64,000 nucleotides of DNA from positions 62,001 through 126,000 of the forward strand of contig NZ_CABVPX010000024.1 of the NCBI RefSeq assembly GCF_902499125.1. Direction: 5' to 3'. Positions within the stretch are counted from its first letter, which is position 1, and the number at the start of each line of letters is the position of its first letter. The notes beneath the pieces were generated by a model that saw only the letters and a program-made list of their open reading frames with translations, searched no databases and was not told where the DNA came from. Below are positions 51,862-60,247 of this stretch, in pieces. The stretch comes from Burkholderia arboris (GTDB taxonomy: Bacteria > Pseudomonadota > Gammaproteobacteria > Burkholderiales > Burkholderiaceae). Both the position numbers and the translations under genes were made by a program.

Positions 51862-53064
51862 ATGCCACTCGCCCTGCTTGCGCTGACCATCAGCGCCTTT
51901 GCCATCGGCACGACCGAATTCGTGATCGTCGGGCTGATCCCGACGATCGGCGCCGATCTCGGCGTCAGCCTGCCGTCGGCCGGCCTGCTCGTCAGCCTCT
52001 ATGCGCTGAGCGTCGCCATCGGTGCGCCGCTGCTCACCGCGCTCACCGGCCGCGTGCCGCGCAAGACGCTGCTCGCCGGGCTGATGGCGCTCTTCACCGT
52101 CGGCAACCTCGTCGCCTGGCAGGCGCCGGGCTACGAATCGCTGATCGTCGCGCGCGTCCTCACCGGCCTCGCGCACGGCGTGTTCTTCTCGGTCGGCTCG
52201 ATCATCGCGACGACGCTCGTGCCGAAGGACAAGGCCGCCAGCGCGATCGCGACGATGTTCAGCGGGATGACCGTCGCGTTCGTCGCCGGCATTCCGCTCG
52301 GCACCTTCATCGGCCAGCACTTCGGCTGGCGCGCGACGTTCCTGATCGTCGCGCTGTTCGGCCTCGTCGCGTTCCTCGGCGCAGTCGCCTTCGTGCCGCG
52401 CGGGCTGCCGCAGACGCCGCCGGCGCCGCTCGCCCGCCAGCTGCGCGTACTCGCCCAGCCGCGCCTGCTGCTCGTGTTCGCGATGACGGCCGTCGGCTAC
52501 GGCGGTTCGCTGATCGCGTTCACGTACATGGCGCCGCTGCTCGAACAGATCGCCGGCTTCACGCCGTCGCAGGTCAGCCTCGTGCTCGTCGGCTACGGCG
52601 TGTCGGTCGCGTTCGGCAACGTGTGGGGCGGCAAGCTCGCGGACGCCGTCGGCCCGGTGAAGGCGCTCAAGCGGATCTTCCTGCTGCTCGCGATCGTGCT
52701 GCTCGCGCTGACCTTCACGATCCACGTGAAATGGCTCGCGGTGCTGACGATGCTCGCGTGGGGCGCGGTTGCGTTCGGCAACGTGCCGGGGCTGCAGGTG
52801 TACGTCGTCAAGCAGGCGCGCCACTTCGCGCCGGACGCCACCGACGTCGCCTCGGGCTTCAACATCGCCGCCTTCAACCTCGGCGTGGCCGGCGGCTCGT
52901 CGCTCGGCGGCCTGATCGTCGCGAACGTCGGCCTCGGCCACACGCCCTGGATCGCTGCCGTCGTCACGCTGGGCGCGTTCGCGCTCACCGCACTGGGCGG
53001 CCGTCTCGACCGCCGCCACGGGCTGCCGGAACGCACGGCCGAACCCGTCGAACTCGCTCATTGA
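51862..53064 (+). CDS. MFS exporter, DHA1 (AraJ/YdhP-like) family
   Basis: The 400-residue membrane protein has twelve helices and marks of the AraJ/CmlA-type DHA1 family: AIGTTEFVIVGLIPTIGADL in TM1, VRLSxG-like GLLVSLYALSVAIGAPLLTA, and RVLTGLAHGVFFSVGSIIAT in TM4-5. These proteins export drugs, sugars or metabolites. It is divergent from the LysR gene and followed within 30 bp by a MoaF-like gene, then an LLM oxidoreductase. The substrate is unknown. Confidence 0.88.
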   Translation: MPLALLALTISAFAIGTTEFVIVGLIPTIGADLGVSLPSAGLLVSLYALSVAIGAPLLTALTGRVPRKTLLAGLMALFTVGNLVAWQAPGYESLIVARVLTGLAHGVFFSVGSIIATTLVPKDKAASAIATMFSGMTVAFVAGIPLGTFIGQHFGWRATFLIVALFGLVAFLGAVAFVPRGLPQTPPAPLARQLRVLAQPRLLLVFAMTAVGYGGSLIAFTYMAPLLEQIAGFTPSQVSLVLVGYGVSVAFGNVWGGKLADAVGPVKALKRIFLLLAIVLLALTFTIHVKWLAVLTMLAWGAVAFGNVPGLQVYVVKQARHFAPDATDVASGFNIAAFNLGVAGGSSLGGLIVANVGLGHTPWIAAVVTLGAFALTALGGRLDRRHGLPERTAEPVELAH

Positions 53065-53093
53065 ACGTCACTTTTTTGCAGGAGCTCATCCGC

Positions 53094-53417
53094 ATGAACG
53101 CATCGACCCAACGTCCGCCGTTCGCCGGCAAGACTTTCGAAGTCCGTTACGACGGCCTCACCGCACTCAACGCGTACGACGAGGACGGCCTCCACATGCG
53201 CTACGAGATCACCGCAGGCCCGTACACGGGCGCGCAGGGTGAAGTCGAATACACGTGGCAGCGCATCGCCGGCGAGACCTACGCGATCTCGTGGCAGGAA
53301 GCCGACCGCGCGACGGTCGTGCACATCGACGATTTCGCCGCCGGCACGTCGCGCACGTTCTTCACCGCGTCGTCGCTCGATTTCCATCGCCTCGAAGGCA
53401 GCCTGCGCGCGGTCTGA
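53094..53417 (+). CDS. MoaF-like small protein
   Basis: The 107-residue soluble protein consists of one beta-rich domain: FAGKTFEVRYDGLTALNAYD, MRYEITAGPYTGAQGEVEYT and YAISWQEADRATVVHIDDFA. This pattern resembles the MoaF C-terminal or MoaF-like domain, a calycin-type fold that may bind a small ligand. MoaF's role is not established. It sits between the MFS exporter and the LLM oxidoreductase with short gaps (29 and 12 bp), so it is probably in one operon with them. The family call is moderate. Confidence 0.65.
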   Translation: MNASTQRPPFAGKTFEVRYDGLTALNAYDEDGLHMRYEITAGPYTGAQGEVEYTWQRIAGETYAISWQEADRATVVHIDDFAAGTSRTFFTASSLDFHRLEGSLRAV

Positions 53418-53429
53418 ACGGAGCCCGAC

Positions 53430-54380
53430 ATGCCCACTTCACTCGACAAACTCGCCGACGGCGGCTTCAGCGTCGGCATCGAACTGCCGCTCGACAACGA
53501 CTGGTCGCCGGCCGGCGACGCGAAGCGCCAGCATCAGGGCCGCCGCCCCGGCGTGCCCGACCTGGAGATCCACGCGGAGCTTGCGCAACTGGCCGACACG
53601 CTCGGCTTCCGCGCACTCTGGGTACGCGACGTGCCCGTGTACGACCCGTCGTTCGGCGACGCCGCGCAAGTGTTCGAAACGTTCTCGTATCTCGGCTACC
53701 TCGCCGGCATCACGCACGACATCCTGCTCGGTACGGCCGCCGTCGTGCTGCCGCTGCGCGAGCCGCTGCTGACGCTGAAATCGGCCGCGACGATCCAGGA
53801 ACTGAGCGGCGGGCGCCTGATGCTCGGCGTCGCGAGCGGCGACCGGCCGGTCGAATATCCGCTGTTCGGCCGCGACTTCGCATCGCGCGGCGCGAATTTC
53901 CGCGACCAGATCGCGCTGCTGCGCGACGGCGCGCGCGGACACCTGCCGCCCGGCCTCGACGTGCTGCCGGCCGCCCGTTCGCCGGTGCCGCTGCTCGTCG
54001 CGGGTCTCGCCCAGCAGACGCCCGCGTGGATCGGCGAACACATGGACGGCTGCCTCGCGTATCCGGGGACGCCGGCCGACCAGGCGCAGCGCGCCGCGAA
54101 CTGGCGCGCGGTGGCCGGCGGCAAGCCGTACGTGAGCTTCATCCACCTCGACCTCGCGGAAGATCCGCACGAGCCGCTGCAGCGGCACCGCTTCGGCGCC
54201 CGCGCGGGCCGCCTCGCGCTGACGGAAGAACTCGCGGCGATGCGCGACGCGGGCGTGCAGCACATCGGCCTGCATTTGCGCCGCAACCGCCGCCCGCTCG
54301 ACGAGACGATGGCCGAGATCGCATCGGACGTGCTGCCCGCATTCCATCCGAAGACGAACGCGCAAACGCGCGCCGCATAA
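53430..54380 (+). CDS. LLM-class flavin-dependent oxidoreductase
   Basis: The 316-residue protein has the luciferase-like TIM-barrel pattern: LAQLADTLGFRALWVRDVPV, VFETFSYLGYLAGITHDILL, GTAAVVLPLREPLLTLKSAA and LSGGRLMLGVASGDRPVEYP. Such enzymes use FMN (or F420 in actinobacteria) to oxidise small molecules. It ends the likely operon MFS, MoaF-like, LLM. The substrate is unknown. No flavin reductase gene adjoins it. Confidence 0.87.
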   Translation: MPTSLDKLADGGFSVGIELPLDNDWSPAGDAKRQHQGRRPGVPDLEIHAELAQLADTLGFRALWVRDVPVYDPSFGDAAQVFETFSYLGYLAGITHDILLGTAAVVLPLREPLLTLKSAATIQELSGGRLMLGVASGDRPVEYPLFGRDFASRGANFRDQIALLRDGARGHLPPGLDVLPAARSPVPLLVAGLAQQTPAWIGEHMDGCLAYPGTPADQAQRAANWRAVAGGKPYVSFIHLDLAEDPHEPLQRHRFGARAGRLALTEELAAMRDAGVQHIGLHLRRNRRPLDETMAEIASDVLPAFHPKTNAQTRAA

Positions 54381-54417
54381 GGCCGGCGACGGTCTTCGGC
54401 AGGCCCGCGGCACGATC

Positions 54418-54442
54418 AATATTTGATTTTAAATCAAATATT
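54418..54442. promoter_or_regulatory. Perfect long inverted repeat, LysR operator candidate (site B)
   Basis: AATATTTGATTT (54418-54429) and AAATCAAATATT (54431-54442) are perfect 12-bp arms around one T. The core TTTGATTTTAAATCAAA (54422-54438) matches site A at 51763-51778. It lies 88 bp before the aldo-keto reductase ATG in an AT-rich patch and is the best candidate for joint control by the LysR protein at 50822. It could also act as a terminator hairpin. Confidence 0.55.
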
Positions 54443-54529
54443 ATTGACCTCTAAAGGCGTTTATTTCATCAGTCTCAAGCGCCAGAATGACTCCCATACC
54501 GCAACCGTTCCCCCTCCCAGGAGCACAAG

Positions 54530-55336
54530 ATGAGCAAGATCCCCGCATTCGGCCTCGGTACTTTCCGCCTGCAAGGCCAGGTTGTCATCGACTCGGTCCG
54601 CAACGGCCTCGAAGCCGGCTACCGCGCGATCGACACCGCGCAGATCTACGGCAACGAAGCCGAAGTCGGCGAAGCGATCGCCGCATCGGGCGTGCGTCGT
54701 GAAGACCTGTTCCTGACCACGAAGATCTGGGTCGACAACTACGCACCGGAAAAGCTGGTCGCGAGCCTCGAAGAAAGCCTGCGCAAGCTGCGTACCGACA
54801 CCGTCGACCTGACGCTGATCCACTGGCCGGCCCCGGGCAACGGCGTGTCGATCCAGGCATTCATGACCGCACTCGCCGAAGCGAAAGCGAAGGGCCTCAC
54901 GCGCCAGATCGGCATCTCGAACTTCAACATCGAACTGACGAAGGAAGCGATTGCGGCCGTCGGCAAGGATGCGATCGCGACGAACCAGATCGAACTGAGC
55001 CCGTACCTGCAGAACCGCAAGCTCGTCGAGTTCCTGAACCACGAAGGCATCCACGTGACGTCGTACATGACGCTCGCGTACGGCAAGGTGCTCGGCGACC
55101 CGGTGATCGGCGCGATCGCGCAGCGTCACAACGCGACGCCCGCGCAAGTCGCACTCGCCTGGGCGCTGCAGCTCGGCTACTCGGTGATCCCGTCGTCGAC
55201 GAAGCGCGAAAACCTTGCAAGCAACCTGCTCGCACAGACGCTGCGCCTGACCGACGAAGACATGGCGCAAATCGCCGCGCTCGAGCGCAATGGCCGCGAA
55301 GTCGACCCGGCCGGCCTCGCGCCGAAGTGGGACTAG
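54530..55336 (+). CDS. dkgB: Aldo-keto reductase (2,5-diketo-D-gluconate reductase B type)
   Basis: The 268-residue AKR has the catalytic tetrad pattern: GYRAIDTAQIYGNEAEVGEA (Asp and Tyr), LTTKIWVDNY (Lys) and TLIHWPAPG (His). QIGISNFNIELTKEAI and VIPSSTKRENLASNL form the NADPH-binding side. It resembles DkgB/YafB, which reduces diketogluconate, methylglyoxal and other carbonyls. It heads the likely operon dkgB, OYE reductase, cyclase, DUF3455, consistent with electrophile or carbonyl detoxification. The symbol is by resemblance. Confidence 0.85.
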   Translation: MSKIPAFGLGTFRLQGQVVIDSVRNGLEAGYRAIDTAQIYGNEAEVGEAIAASGVRREDLFLTTKIWVDNYAPEKLVASLEESLRKLRTDTVDLTLIHWPAPGNGVSIQAFMTALAEAKAKGLTRQIGISNFNIELTKEAIAAVGKDAIATNQIELSPYLQNRKLVEFLNHEGIHVTSYMTLAYGKVLGDPVIGAIAQRHNATPAQVALAWALQLGYSVIPSSTKRENLASNLLAQTLRLTDEDMAQIAALERNGREVDPAGLAPKWD

Positions 55337-55430
55337 GGCCTGTTCCCGCGAACAGCGGGCTTGCGCTAGCCCTGCCCCCTCAATCGACCCGTCCGCGGCC
55401 AGCCGGCCGCGGCACCGACAGGACACCACC

Positions 55431-56546
55431 ATGACCCAGGACCCGCTTTTTCAACCGTTGCGACTCGGCGCGCTGACGCTGCCGAACCGCATCGTGATGC
55501 CGCCGATGACGCGTTCGCGCGCCAGCCAGCCCGGCGACGAAGCCAACGAACTGATGGCCGCGTATTACGCGCAGCGCGCGAGTGCGGGCCTGATCGTCAG
55601 CGAAGGCACCTACATCGCGCCGCTCGGCAAGGGCTACGCATGGACGCCCGGCATTCACACGCCGGCGCAGGTCGCCGGCTGGCGCAAGGTGACGGACGCC
55701 GTGCATGCCGCGCACGGCCGGATCTTCGCGCAGCTGTGGCACGTCGGCCGGTTGAGCCACACGAGCCTGCTCGGCGGCGCGCAGCCCGTATCGTCGTCGC
55801 CGATCCAGGCGAAGGGCGTGAACGTGTTCGTCGCCGGTGAAGACGGCAGCACGCCGGGCTTCGTGCAGGCGTCCGAGCCGCGCGCACTGTCCGTCGACGA
55901 GATCCGCGAGATCGTCGATCAATACCGCGCCGCCGCACGCCATGCGATCGAAGCCGGCTTCGACGGCGTCGAACTGCACGGCGCGAATGGTTACCTCGTG
56001 AACCAGTTCATCGATTCGAACGCAAACACGCGCACCGACGCATACGGCGGCTCGCTGGAGAACCGGCTGCGCTTCCTGCGCGAAGTCACGCAGGCGCTGA
56101 TCGACGGCACCGGCGACGCATCGCGCGTCGGCATCCGCCTCGCGCCGCTGACCACGCTGAACGGCTGCGTCGACGACGATCCGGAAACGACCTATCTCGC
56201 CGCCGCGAAGCTGCTCGGCGAACTCGGCGTCGGCTACCTGCACATCGCGGAAGCCGACTGGGACGACGCACCGCTGATGCCGGTCGCCTTCAAGCAGCAA
56301 CTGCGCGCCGCGTACCCGGGCGTGCTGATCTATGCCGGCGCGTACACCGCCGAGCGCGCGCGCGAAGCGATCGCCGCCGGCTGGGCCGACCTCGTCGCCT
56401 TCGGCCGCCCGTTCGTCGCGAATCCCGACCTGCCCGAGCGCCTGCGCACCGGCGCCACGCTCACGCCGCATGACCGCAACACGCTGTTCGGCGGCGGCGC
56501 CCAGGGCCTGACCGACTATCCGACGCTCGCGCAAGCCGCGGCCTGA
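55431..56546 (+). CDS. Old Yellow Enzyme-family alkene reductase (NemA-like)
   Basis: The 371-residue FMN enzyme matches the OYE family: PLRLGALTLPNRIVMPPMTR, QLWHVGRLSHTSLLGGAQPV, GFDGVELHGANGYLVNQFID with the substrate-binding His-Asn-like pair (HGAN), and TDAYGGSLENRLRFLREV. It reduces activated C=C bonds of enones, nitroesters and similar electrophiles using NADPH. It lies 94 bp after dkgB, so the two probably act together on reactive carbonyls. The ATG is at 55431. Confidence 0.9.
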   Translation: MTQDPLFQPLRLGALTLPNRIVMPPMTRSRASQPGDEANELMAAYYAQRASAGLIVSEGTYIAPLGKGYAWTPGIHTPAQVAGWRKVTDAVHAAHGRIFAQLWHVGRLSHTSLLGGAQPVSSSPIQAKGVNVFVAGEDGSTPGFVQASEPRALSVDEIREIVDQYRAAARHAIEAGFDGVELHGANGYLVNQFIDSNANTRTDAYGGSLENRLRFLREVTQALIDGTGDASRVGIRLAPLTTLNGCVDDDPETTYLAAAKLLGELGVGYLHIAEADWDDAPLMPVAFKQQLRAAYPGVLIYAGAYTAERAREAIAAGWADLVAFGRPFVANPDLPERLRTGATLTPHDRNTLFGGGAQGLTDYPTLAQAAA

Positions 56547-56566
56547 ACGGATCACTGGAGTCCAGC

Positions 56567-57529
56567 ATGAAAGCAACACTCGCCCGGCTCGCGCTCGCCG
56601 CGATCCTGCCGTTCGCGGCCGCACAGGCGGCCCACGCCGCCCCGTCCGCAGCGGCGGCCGACTGGTATCCGTCCGTCTATGGCGCGAACGACGAAATCGG
56701 CGCGGCCAACCTGCTGACGCCCGACGTCATCAAGCAGGCCGTCGGCCTCGTGAAGGCCGGCAAGACATATCCGCTGGCCGTGCCGGTGGACAAGAACCTG
56801 CCGGCATTCCGCCACCGCAGCTTCCGCCTGTACAACGTGCAGGTCGGCCAGCAGGCCGGCAAGAGCCTCGGCCCGAACAAGTTCACGTTCAACGACGAAC
56901 TCGTCAACGCGTGGACCGGCGTCGGCACGCAGCTCAACGGCATCGGTCACATCGGCATCGACAACGTGTACTACAACGGCAACAAGGCGGCCGATTTCGT
57001 GACCGTCGACGGCGTGAAGAAGCTCGGCGTCGAGAAGGTGCCGCCGATCGTCACGCGCGGCGTCGTGCTCGACATGACCGCCTACTACGGCAAGCCGATC
57101 GTGCCGGGCGGCACCGAGTTCACGGTCGCCGACATCCAGGCCGTGCTGAAGAAGCAGGGGCTGACGCTGCGCAAAGGCGACGTCGTGCTGTTCAACACCG
57201 GCTGGCTGGAGCTGATCGGCAAGGACAACAAGCGGTTCCTCGAAGTCGAGCCCGGCATCGGCATGGAAGCCGCGCAGTGGCTGGCCGACCAGGGAATCGT
57301 CGCGTTCGGCGGCGACACGTGGGCGTCGGAGGTCTATCCGAATCCGCACACGCAGGACGAGTTCCCGATCAACCAGTACATGCTCGCGAAGCGCGGCATC
57401 TACAACCTGGAGCTGATCGACAGCCGCGCGCTGGTGCGCGACAAGGCGTGGGAATTCCTGTTCGTGCTCGGCCAGCCGCTGTACGTCGGCTCCACACAGG
57501 TCAACATCAACCCGGTCGCGATCCGCTGA
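56567..57529 (+). CDS. Exported cyclase-family (metal-dependent hydrolase) protein
   Basis: The 320-residue precursor has a signal peptide (MKATLARLALAAILPFAAAQ, ending AAHA before APSA). The mature part resembles the cyclase/kynurenine-formamidase family: GANDEIGAANLLTPDVIKQA, GTQLNGIGHIGIDNVYYNG, VVLDMTAYYGKPIV and VVLFNTGWLELIG. Metal ligands usually lie in a HxGTHxD motif; here the equivalent is TQLNGIGHIG, which is degenerate. The substrate is unknown. It follows the OYE gene by 20 bp and ends at a hairpin (57547-57577). Confidence 0.8.
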   Translation: MKATLARLALAAILPFAAAQAAHAAPSAAAADWYPSVYGANDEIGAANLLTPDVIKQAVGLVKAGKTYPLAVPVDKNLPAFRHRSFRLYNVQVGQQAGKSLGPNKFTFNDELVNAWTGVGTQLNGIGHIGIDNVYYNGNKAADFVTVDGVKKLGVEKVPPIVTRGVVLDMTAYYGKPIVPGGTEFTVADIQAVLKKQGLTLRKGDVVLFNTGWLELIGKDNKRFLEVEPGIGMEAAQWLADQGIVAFGGDTWASEVYPNPHTQDEFPINQYMLAKRGIYNLELIDSRALVRDKAWEFLFVLGQPLYVGSTQVNINPVAIR

Positions 57530-57546
57530 TCGCGCATCCGCCCCCC

Positions 57547-57577
57547 GACAATCGCGGCCGCTATCGCCGCGATTGTC
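57547..57577 (+). terminator. Hairpin terminator after the cyclase gene
   Basis: GACAATCGCGG (57547-57557) pairs perfectly with CCGCGATTGTC (57567-57577) around a 9-base loop, 17 bases after the stop. The following bases ATTTCC give a weak U-tract. It probably ends the dkgB operon. Confidence 0.7.
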
Positions 57578-57673
57578 ATTTCCGAATTGCAGCCCGCGCA
57601 ATCGGCGTCTAACGTTGACGGGATCGACTCCGCACGAGCACGACCGTCACCCGACCTGAAAGGACGCCCCGCC

Positions 57674-58192
57674 ATGCCACGCCGCTCCCCGACACGCAAC
57701 ATGCTGCTGGCCCTTGCGGCCGGTCTTTCCCTGGCGGCATTCAGCGCGCCTGCGCGGGCCGACGAGGCTGCCGGCCTGACGCCGCCAGCGCCGGCCACGC
57801 CGGTACTGGCGACCGCCGCGAGCGGCGTGCAGGTCTACACGTGCGAATACGACGCCGAACACCGGCTCGCGTGGGCCTTCCAGCACCCGGAGGCGCTGCT
57901 GTTCGATGCCAACGGCACGCTCGTCGTGCGGCACGGCGCGGGGCCGTCGTGGGAAGCGCTCGACGGCAGCCGCATTACCGGCAAGAAACTCGCGGAAGCG
58001 CCGAGCACGCGCCCGGCCAGCATTCCGCAACTGCTGCTTGCCGCAACGCCAGCCGCCACGGGCACGCTCGCCGGCGTGCGCTTCGTGCAGCGGCTCGACA
58101 CGGCGGGCGGCACGCCGCCGGCCGCGACGTGCACGACCGAGCATGCGGTCGGCCGCTTTCCGTACTTCGCGCGATACGTGTTCCTGAAGTGA
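57674..58192 (+). CDS. Exported DUF3455 protein
   Basis: The 172-residue precursor has a signal peptide (RNMLLALAAGLSLAAFSAPA, cut near ARA-DEAAG). The mature domain is typical of DUF3455: VLATAASGVQVYTCEYDAEH, WAFQHPEALLFDANGTLVVR, HGAGPSWEALDGSRITG and GVRFVQRLDTAGGTPPAATC. It is probably a periplasmic protein; the family function is unknown. It follows the dkgB operon's hairpin, so it likely has its own promoter. The ATG at 57674 is chosen for the signal peptide. Confidence 0.85.
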   Translation: MPRRSPTRNMLLALAAGLSLAAFSAPARADEAAGLTPPAPATPVLATAASGVQVYTCEYDAEHRLAWAFQHPEALLFDANGTLVVRHGAGPSWEALDGSRITGKKLAEAPSTRPASIPQLLLAATPAATGTLAGVRFVQRLDTAGGTPPAATCTTEHAVGRFPYFARYVFLK

Positions 58193-58314
58193 TGTGGGCG
58201 GCTTCACACGCACTGGGTACCATCCCGGCGCGCTTCATCACGCCTCCATTTGATCAGTTATCCTGCCTTTAAGGCGTGGAAGCGTGAAATCGTCGGCACC
58301 TTCGTTCCGCCTGC

Positions 58315-58980
58315 TCAGCGTATCCGCATCGACAACTCGACGTCGCCGCCGAACGGCACCGACAGATAGCCGTTTTCCGGTGCGCGCACGTAAGCGAGGT
58401 AGTCGGGGCTGTATTCCGCGTTGTCGGCCGCAACGAACGCCCCCGCCCTGAGGTGCGGTTCGACCAGCGCCAGAATCTCCGGATACAGCGCCTTCGCGCC
58501 GTCGAGCAGCAACAGATCGACCGAATCCGGAAGATCGACGGCCAGCGTGCGCAGCGCATCGCCTTCGCGAAGCTCCACGAGATCGGCAAGCCCGCCCGCA
58601 GTCAGGTTCGCCCGCGCGCGCACGACCTTCGACGGCTCGAACTCGCTCGTGATCAGCCGCCCGCCGCCGTTGTCGCGCAACGCGGCCGCGAGATGCAGCG
58701 TCGAAATGCCGAACGACGTGCCGAATTCTACGATCGCCCGCGCGCCGCCGCTGCGCGCGAGCATGTACAGCAGCGTGCCCGTCTCGCGCGACACGGGAAG
58801 CGGAAAATCCTTCAGGCGCGCATACAGATCGATGTAATCCGTCTTGCTGCGCATCAGCCGCGCTTGCTCGTCGCGCGACACGTCGGCGAAGGCCGGGCTC
58901 GTCGCGGGAGACGACGCCTCGGCTTCGTCGAACAGGCGCGCGAGCAGCGACGCTAGCGGGTCTTGAATCAGGGTGGTCAT
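58315..58980 (-). CDS. O-methyltransferase (family 3 type)
   Basis: The 221-residue enzyme shows the Methyltransf_3 pattern: PVSRETGTLLYMLARSGGAR, then IVEFGTSFGISTLHLAAALR as SAM-binding motif I, LITSEFEPSKVVRARANLTA as motif II, and SVDLLLLDGAKALYPEILAL as the metal-binding region with Asp. Such enzymes methylate catechol-like hydroxyl groups. The substrate is unknown. It is divergent from a TetR gene, with a dyad at 59025-59042 in the spacer, so it is probably under that repressor. Confidence 0.88.
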   Translation of the reverse strand: MTTLIQDPLASLLARLFDEAEASSPATSPAFADVSRDEQARLMRSKTDYIDLYARLKDFPLPVSRETGTLLYMLARSGGARAIVEFGTSFGISTLHLAAALRDNGGGRLITSEFEPSKVVRARANLTAGGLADLVELREGDALRTLAVDLPDSVDLLLLDGAKALYPEILALVEPHLRAGAFVAADNAEYSPDYLAYVRAPENGYLSVPFGGDVELSMRIR

Positions 58981-59024
58981 GCGGATCTCCAGGGTCAGGT
59001 TGAGTGCGTCAATGCGCCCGACTA

Positions 59025-59042
59025 GAATATGACGAACTATTC
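59025..59042. promoter_or_regulatory. Dyad in the O-methyltransferase/TetR spacer
   Basis: GAATA (59025-59029) and TATTC (59038-59042) are inverted arms around 8 bases, between the O-methyltransferase ATG (58980) and the TetR ATG (59074). ACTATTC repeats at 59050-59056. It is a weak candidate operator. Confidence 0.35.
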
Positions 59043-59073
59043 AGGTTTTACTATTCGCATTGGCAAACCGCCC

Positions 59074-59706
59074 ATGACCGACCGCCGCAACGCCCCGATC
59101 GCCACGCGCAAGCTGCCTCGGCAGGCGCGCTCGACCCGTCTCGTCGAAGACGTCCTCCAGGCCGCTATTCAGGTTTTGGCCACCGAAGGCGCGCAGCGTT
59201 TCACGATGGCGCGCGTCGCCGAGCGCGCCGGCGTGAGCGTCGGCTCGCTGTACCAGTACTTCCCGAACAAGGCGTCGGTGCTGTTCCGGCTGCAGCACGA
59301 CGAATGGCGCCAGACGTACGAGATGCTGTGCGGGATCCTGCAAGACCCGCGGAAGACGCCCCCCGAGCGGCTGCGCGCGGCCGTGCACGCGTTCATCCGG
59401 TCGGAATGCGACGAGGCGAGCATGCGCATCGCGCTCGACGACGCGGCGCCTCTCTATCGCGACGCCCCCGAGGCGCAGGAAGCGAGGGCCGAGGGCAACC
59501 GGGCCTTCAGCGCGTTCATGCGCGAAGCGCTGCCCGACGTGTCCGACGCGACGCATGCGCTCGCTTGCGAGCTGATCGTCACGACGCTCACGTCGGGCGG
59601 CAAGGTGTTCTCCGAAACCGCGCGCACGCCGGCGGAAATCGACGCTTTTTCGACCGCGATGGCCGACATGTTCTGCGCGTACCTCGCGCATCTCGCGCCC
59701 GCTTGA
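59074..59706 (+). CDS. TetR-family regulator
   Basis: The 210-residue regulator starts MTDRRNAPIATRKLPRQARS and has the helix-turn-helix at about residues 20-65 (FTMARVAERAGVSVGSLYQY with FPNKASVLFRL). The C-terminal domain is TetR_C-like (ERLRAAVHAFIRSECDEASM). It is divergent from the O-methyltransferase gene and probably represses it. ATG 59074 is chosen because the longer frame (59029) would overlap the spacer dyad. Confidence 0.87.
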   Translation: MTDRRNAPIATRKLPRQARSTRLVEDVLQAAIQVLATEGAQRFTMARVAERAGVSVGSLYQYFPNKASVLFRLQHDEWRQTYEMLCGILQDPRKTPPERLRAAVHAFIRSECDEASMRIALDDAAPLYRDAPEAQEARAEGNRAFSAFMREALPDVSDATHALACELIVTTLTSGGKVFSETARTPAEIDAFSTAMADMFCAYLAHLAPA

Positions 59707-60247
59707 CCCAACGAGGGCCAGAACGCGCGAGCGCAAGCCGCACGCGGCACCGGTATCATCCGGGTGCCGCTTGCGCGCGGCCGCGCATCGCGCCGCACGC
59801 CGCCGCCGTCATGCATGTGCGCGGCCCCCATGAAAGACATTCGTAAGATTCAATGCCTCACCCGCTTCCACCCTGCCCGCCGACCCCGCATTCAAATAGT
59901 CGCCTTAACGGATTCGAACTAGGCGTATACACGCGTGTCATCGCAACGAAGCCCGGTTGCACGCCGATATAAGCGCTGCGACATGCGCTGCATGCTCTTC
60001 CCCCGATGGGACGTGATGGGCCGCTCGCCTAACCTTCGCTACGGCAAAGCACACGTGACGGGGTCGACCACACCACGCGTCGTCCGACGCGACACCCTCG
60101 CGCTCGTTTCGATTCGCACGTAACGACACGCATCACGCGTCATTCGTCCCCACGACGTTGCCGACAAATCCCAACTAGATAGATACGAGACACCCTGACG
60201 ACGGCTCGCTACGGGCCGTTTCAGCATGCTGATAAAGGAGCAAGCTC
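59707..60247. other. Long spacer before the NCS2 permease gene, with a hairpin
   Basis: GCGGCACC (59744-59751) pairs with GGTGCCGC (59763-59770), and GCGCAAG (59731-59737) with CTTGCGC (59770-59776), a likely terminator for the TetR gene without a U-tract. No convincing gene follows up to 60247. The last 70 bases should hold the permease promoter and its AAAGGAG ribosome-binding site (60234-60240). A riboswitch is possible for a purine permease, but I could not match a known fold by eye. Confidence 0.45.

Noticed and set aside
59900..59930. TTCGAAT-like segment resembling a tRNA T-loop on the minus strand
   Set aside because: The flanking bases do not form a 5-bp T-stem and no acceptor or anticodon arm can be built.
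60100..60247. Purine or xanthine riboswitch before the NCS2 permease gene
   Set aside because: I could not build a three-way junction or another known purine-sensing fold by eye; a covariance-model search would be needed to decide.
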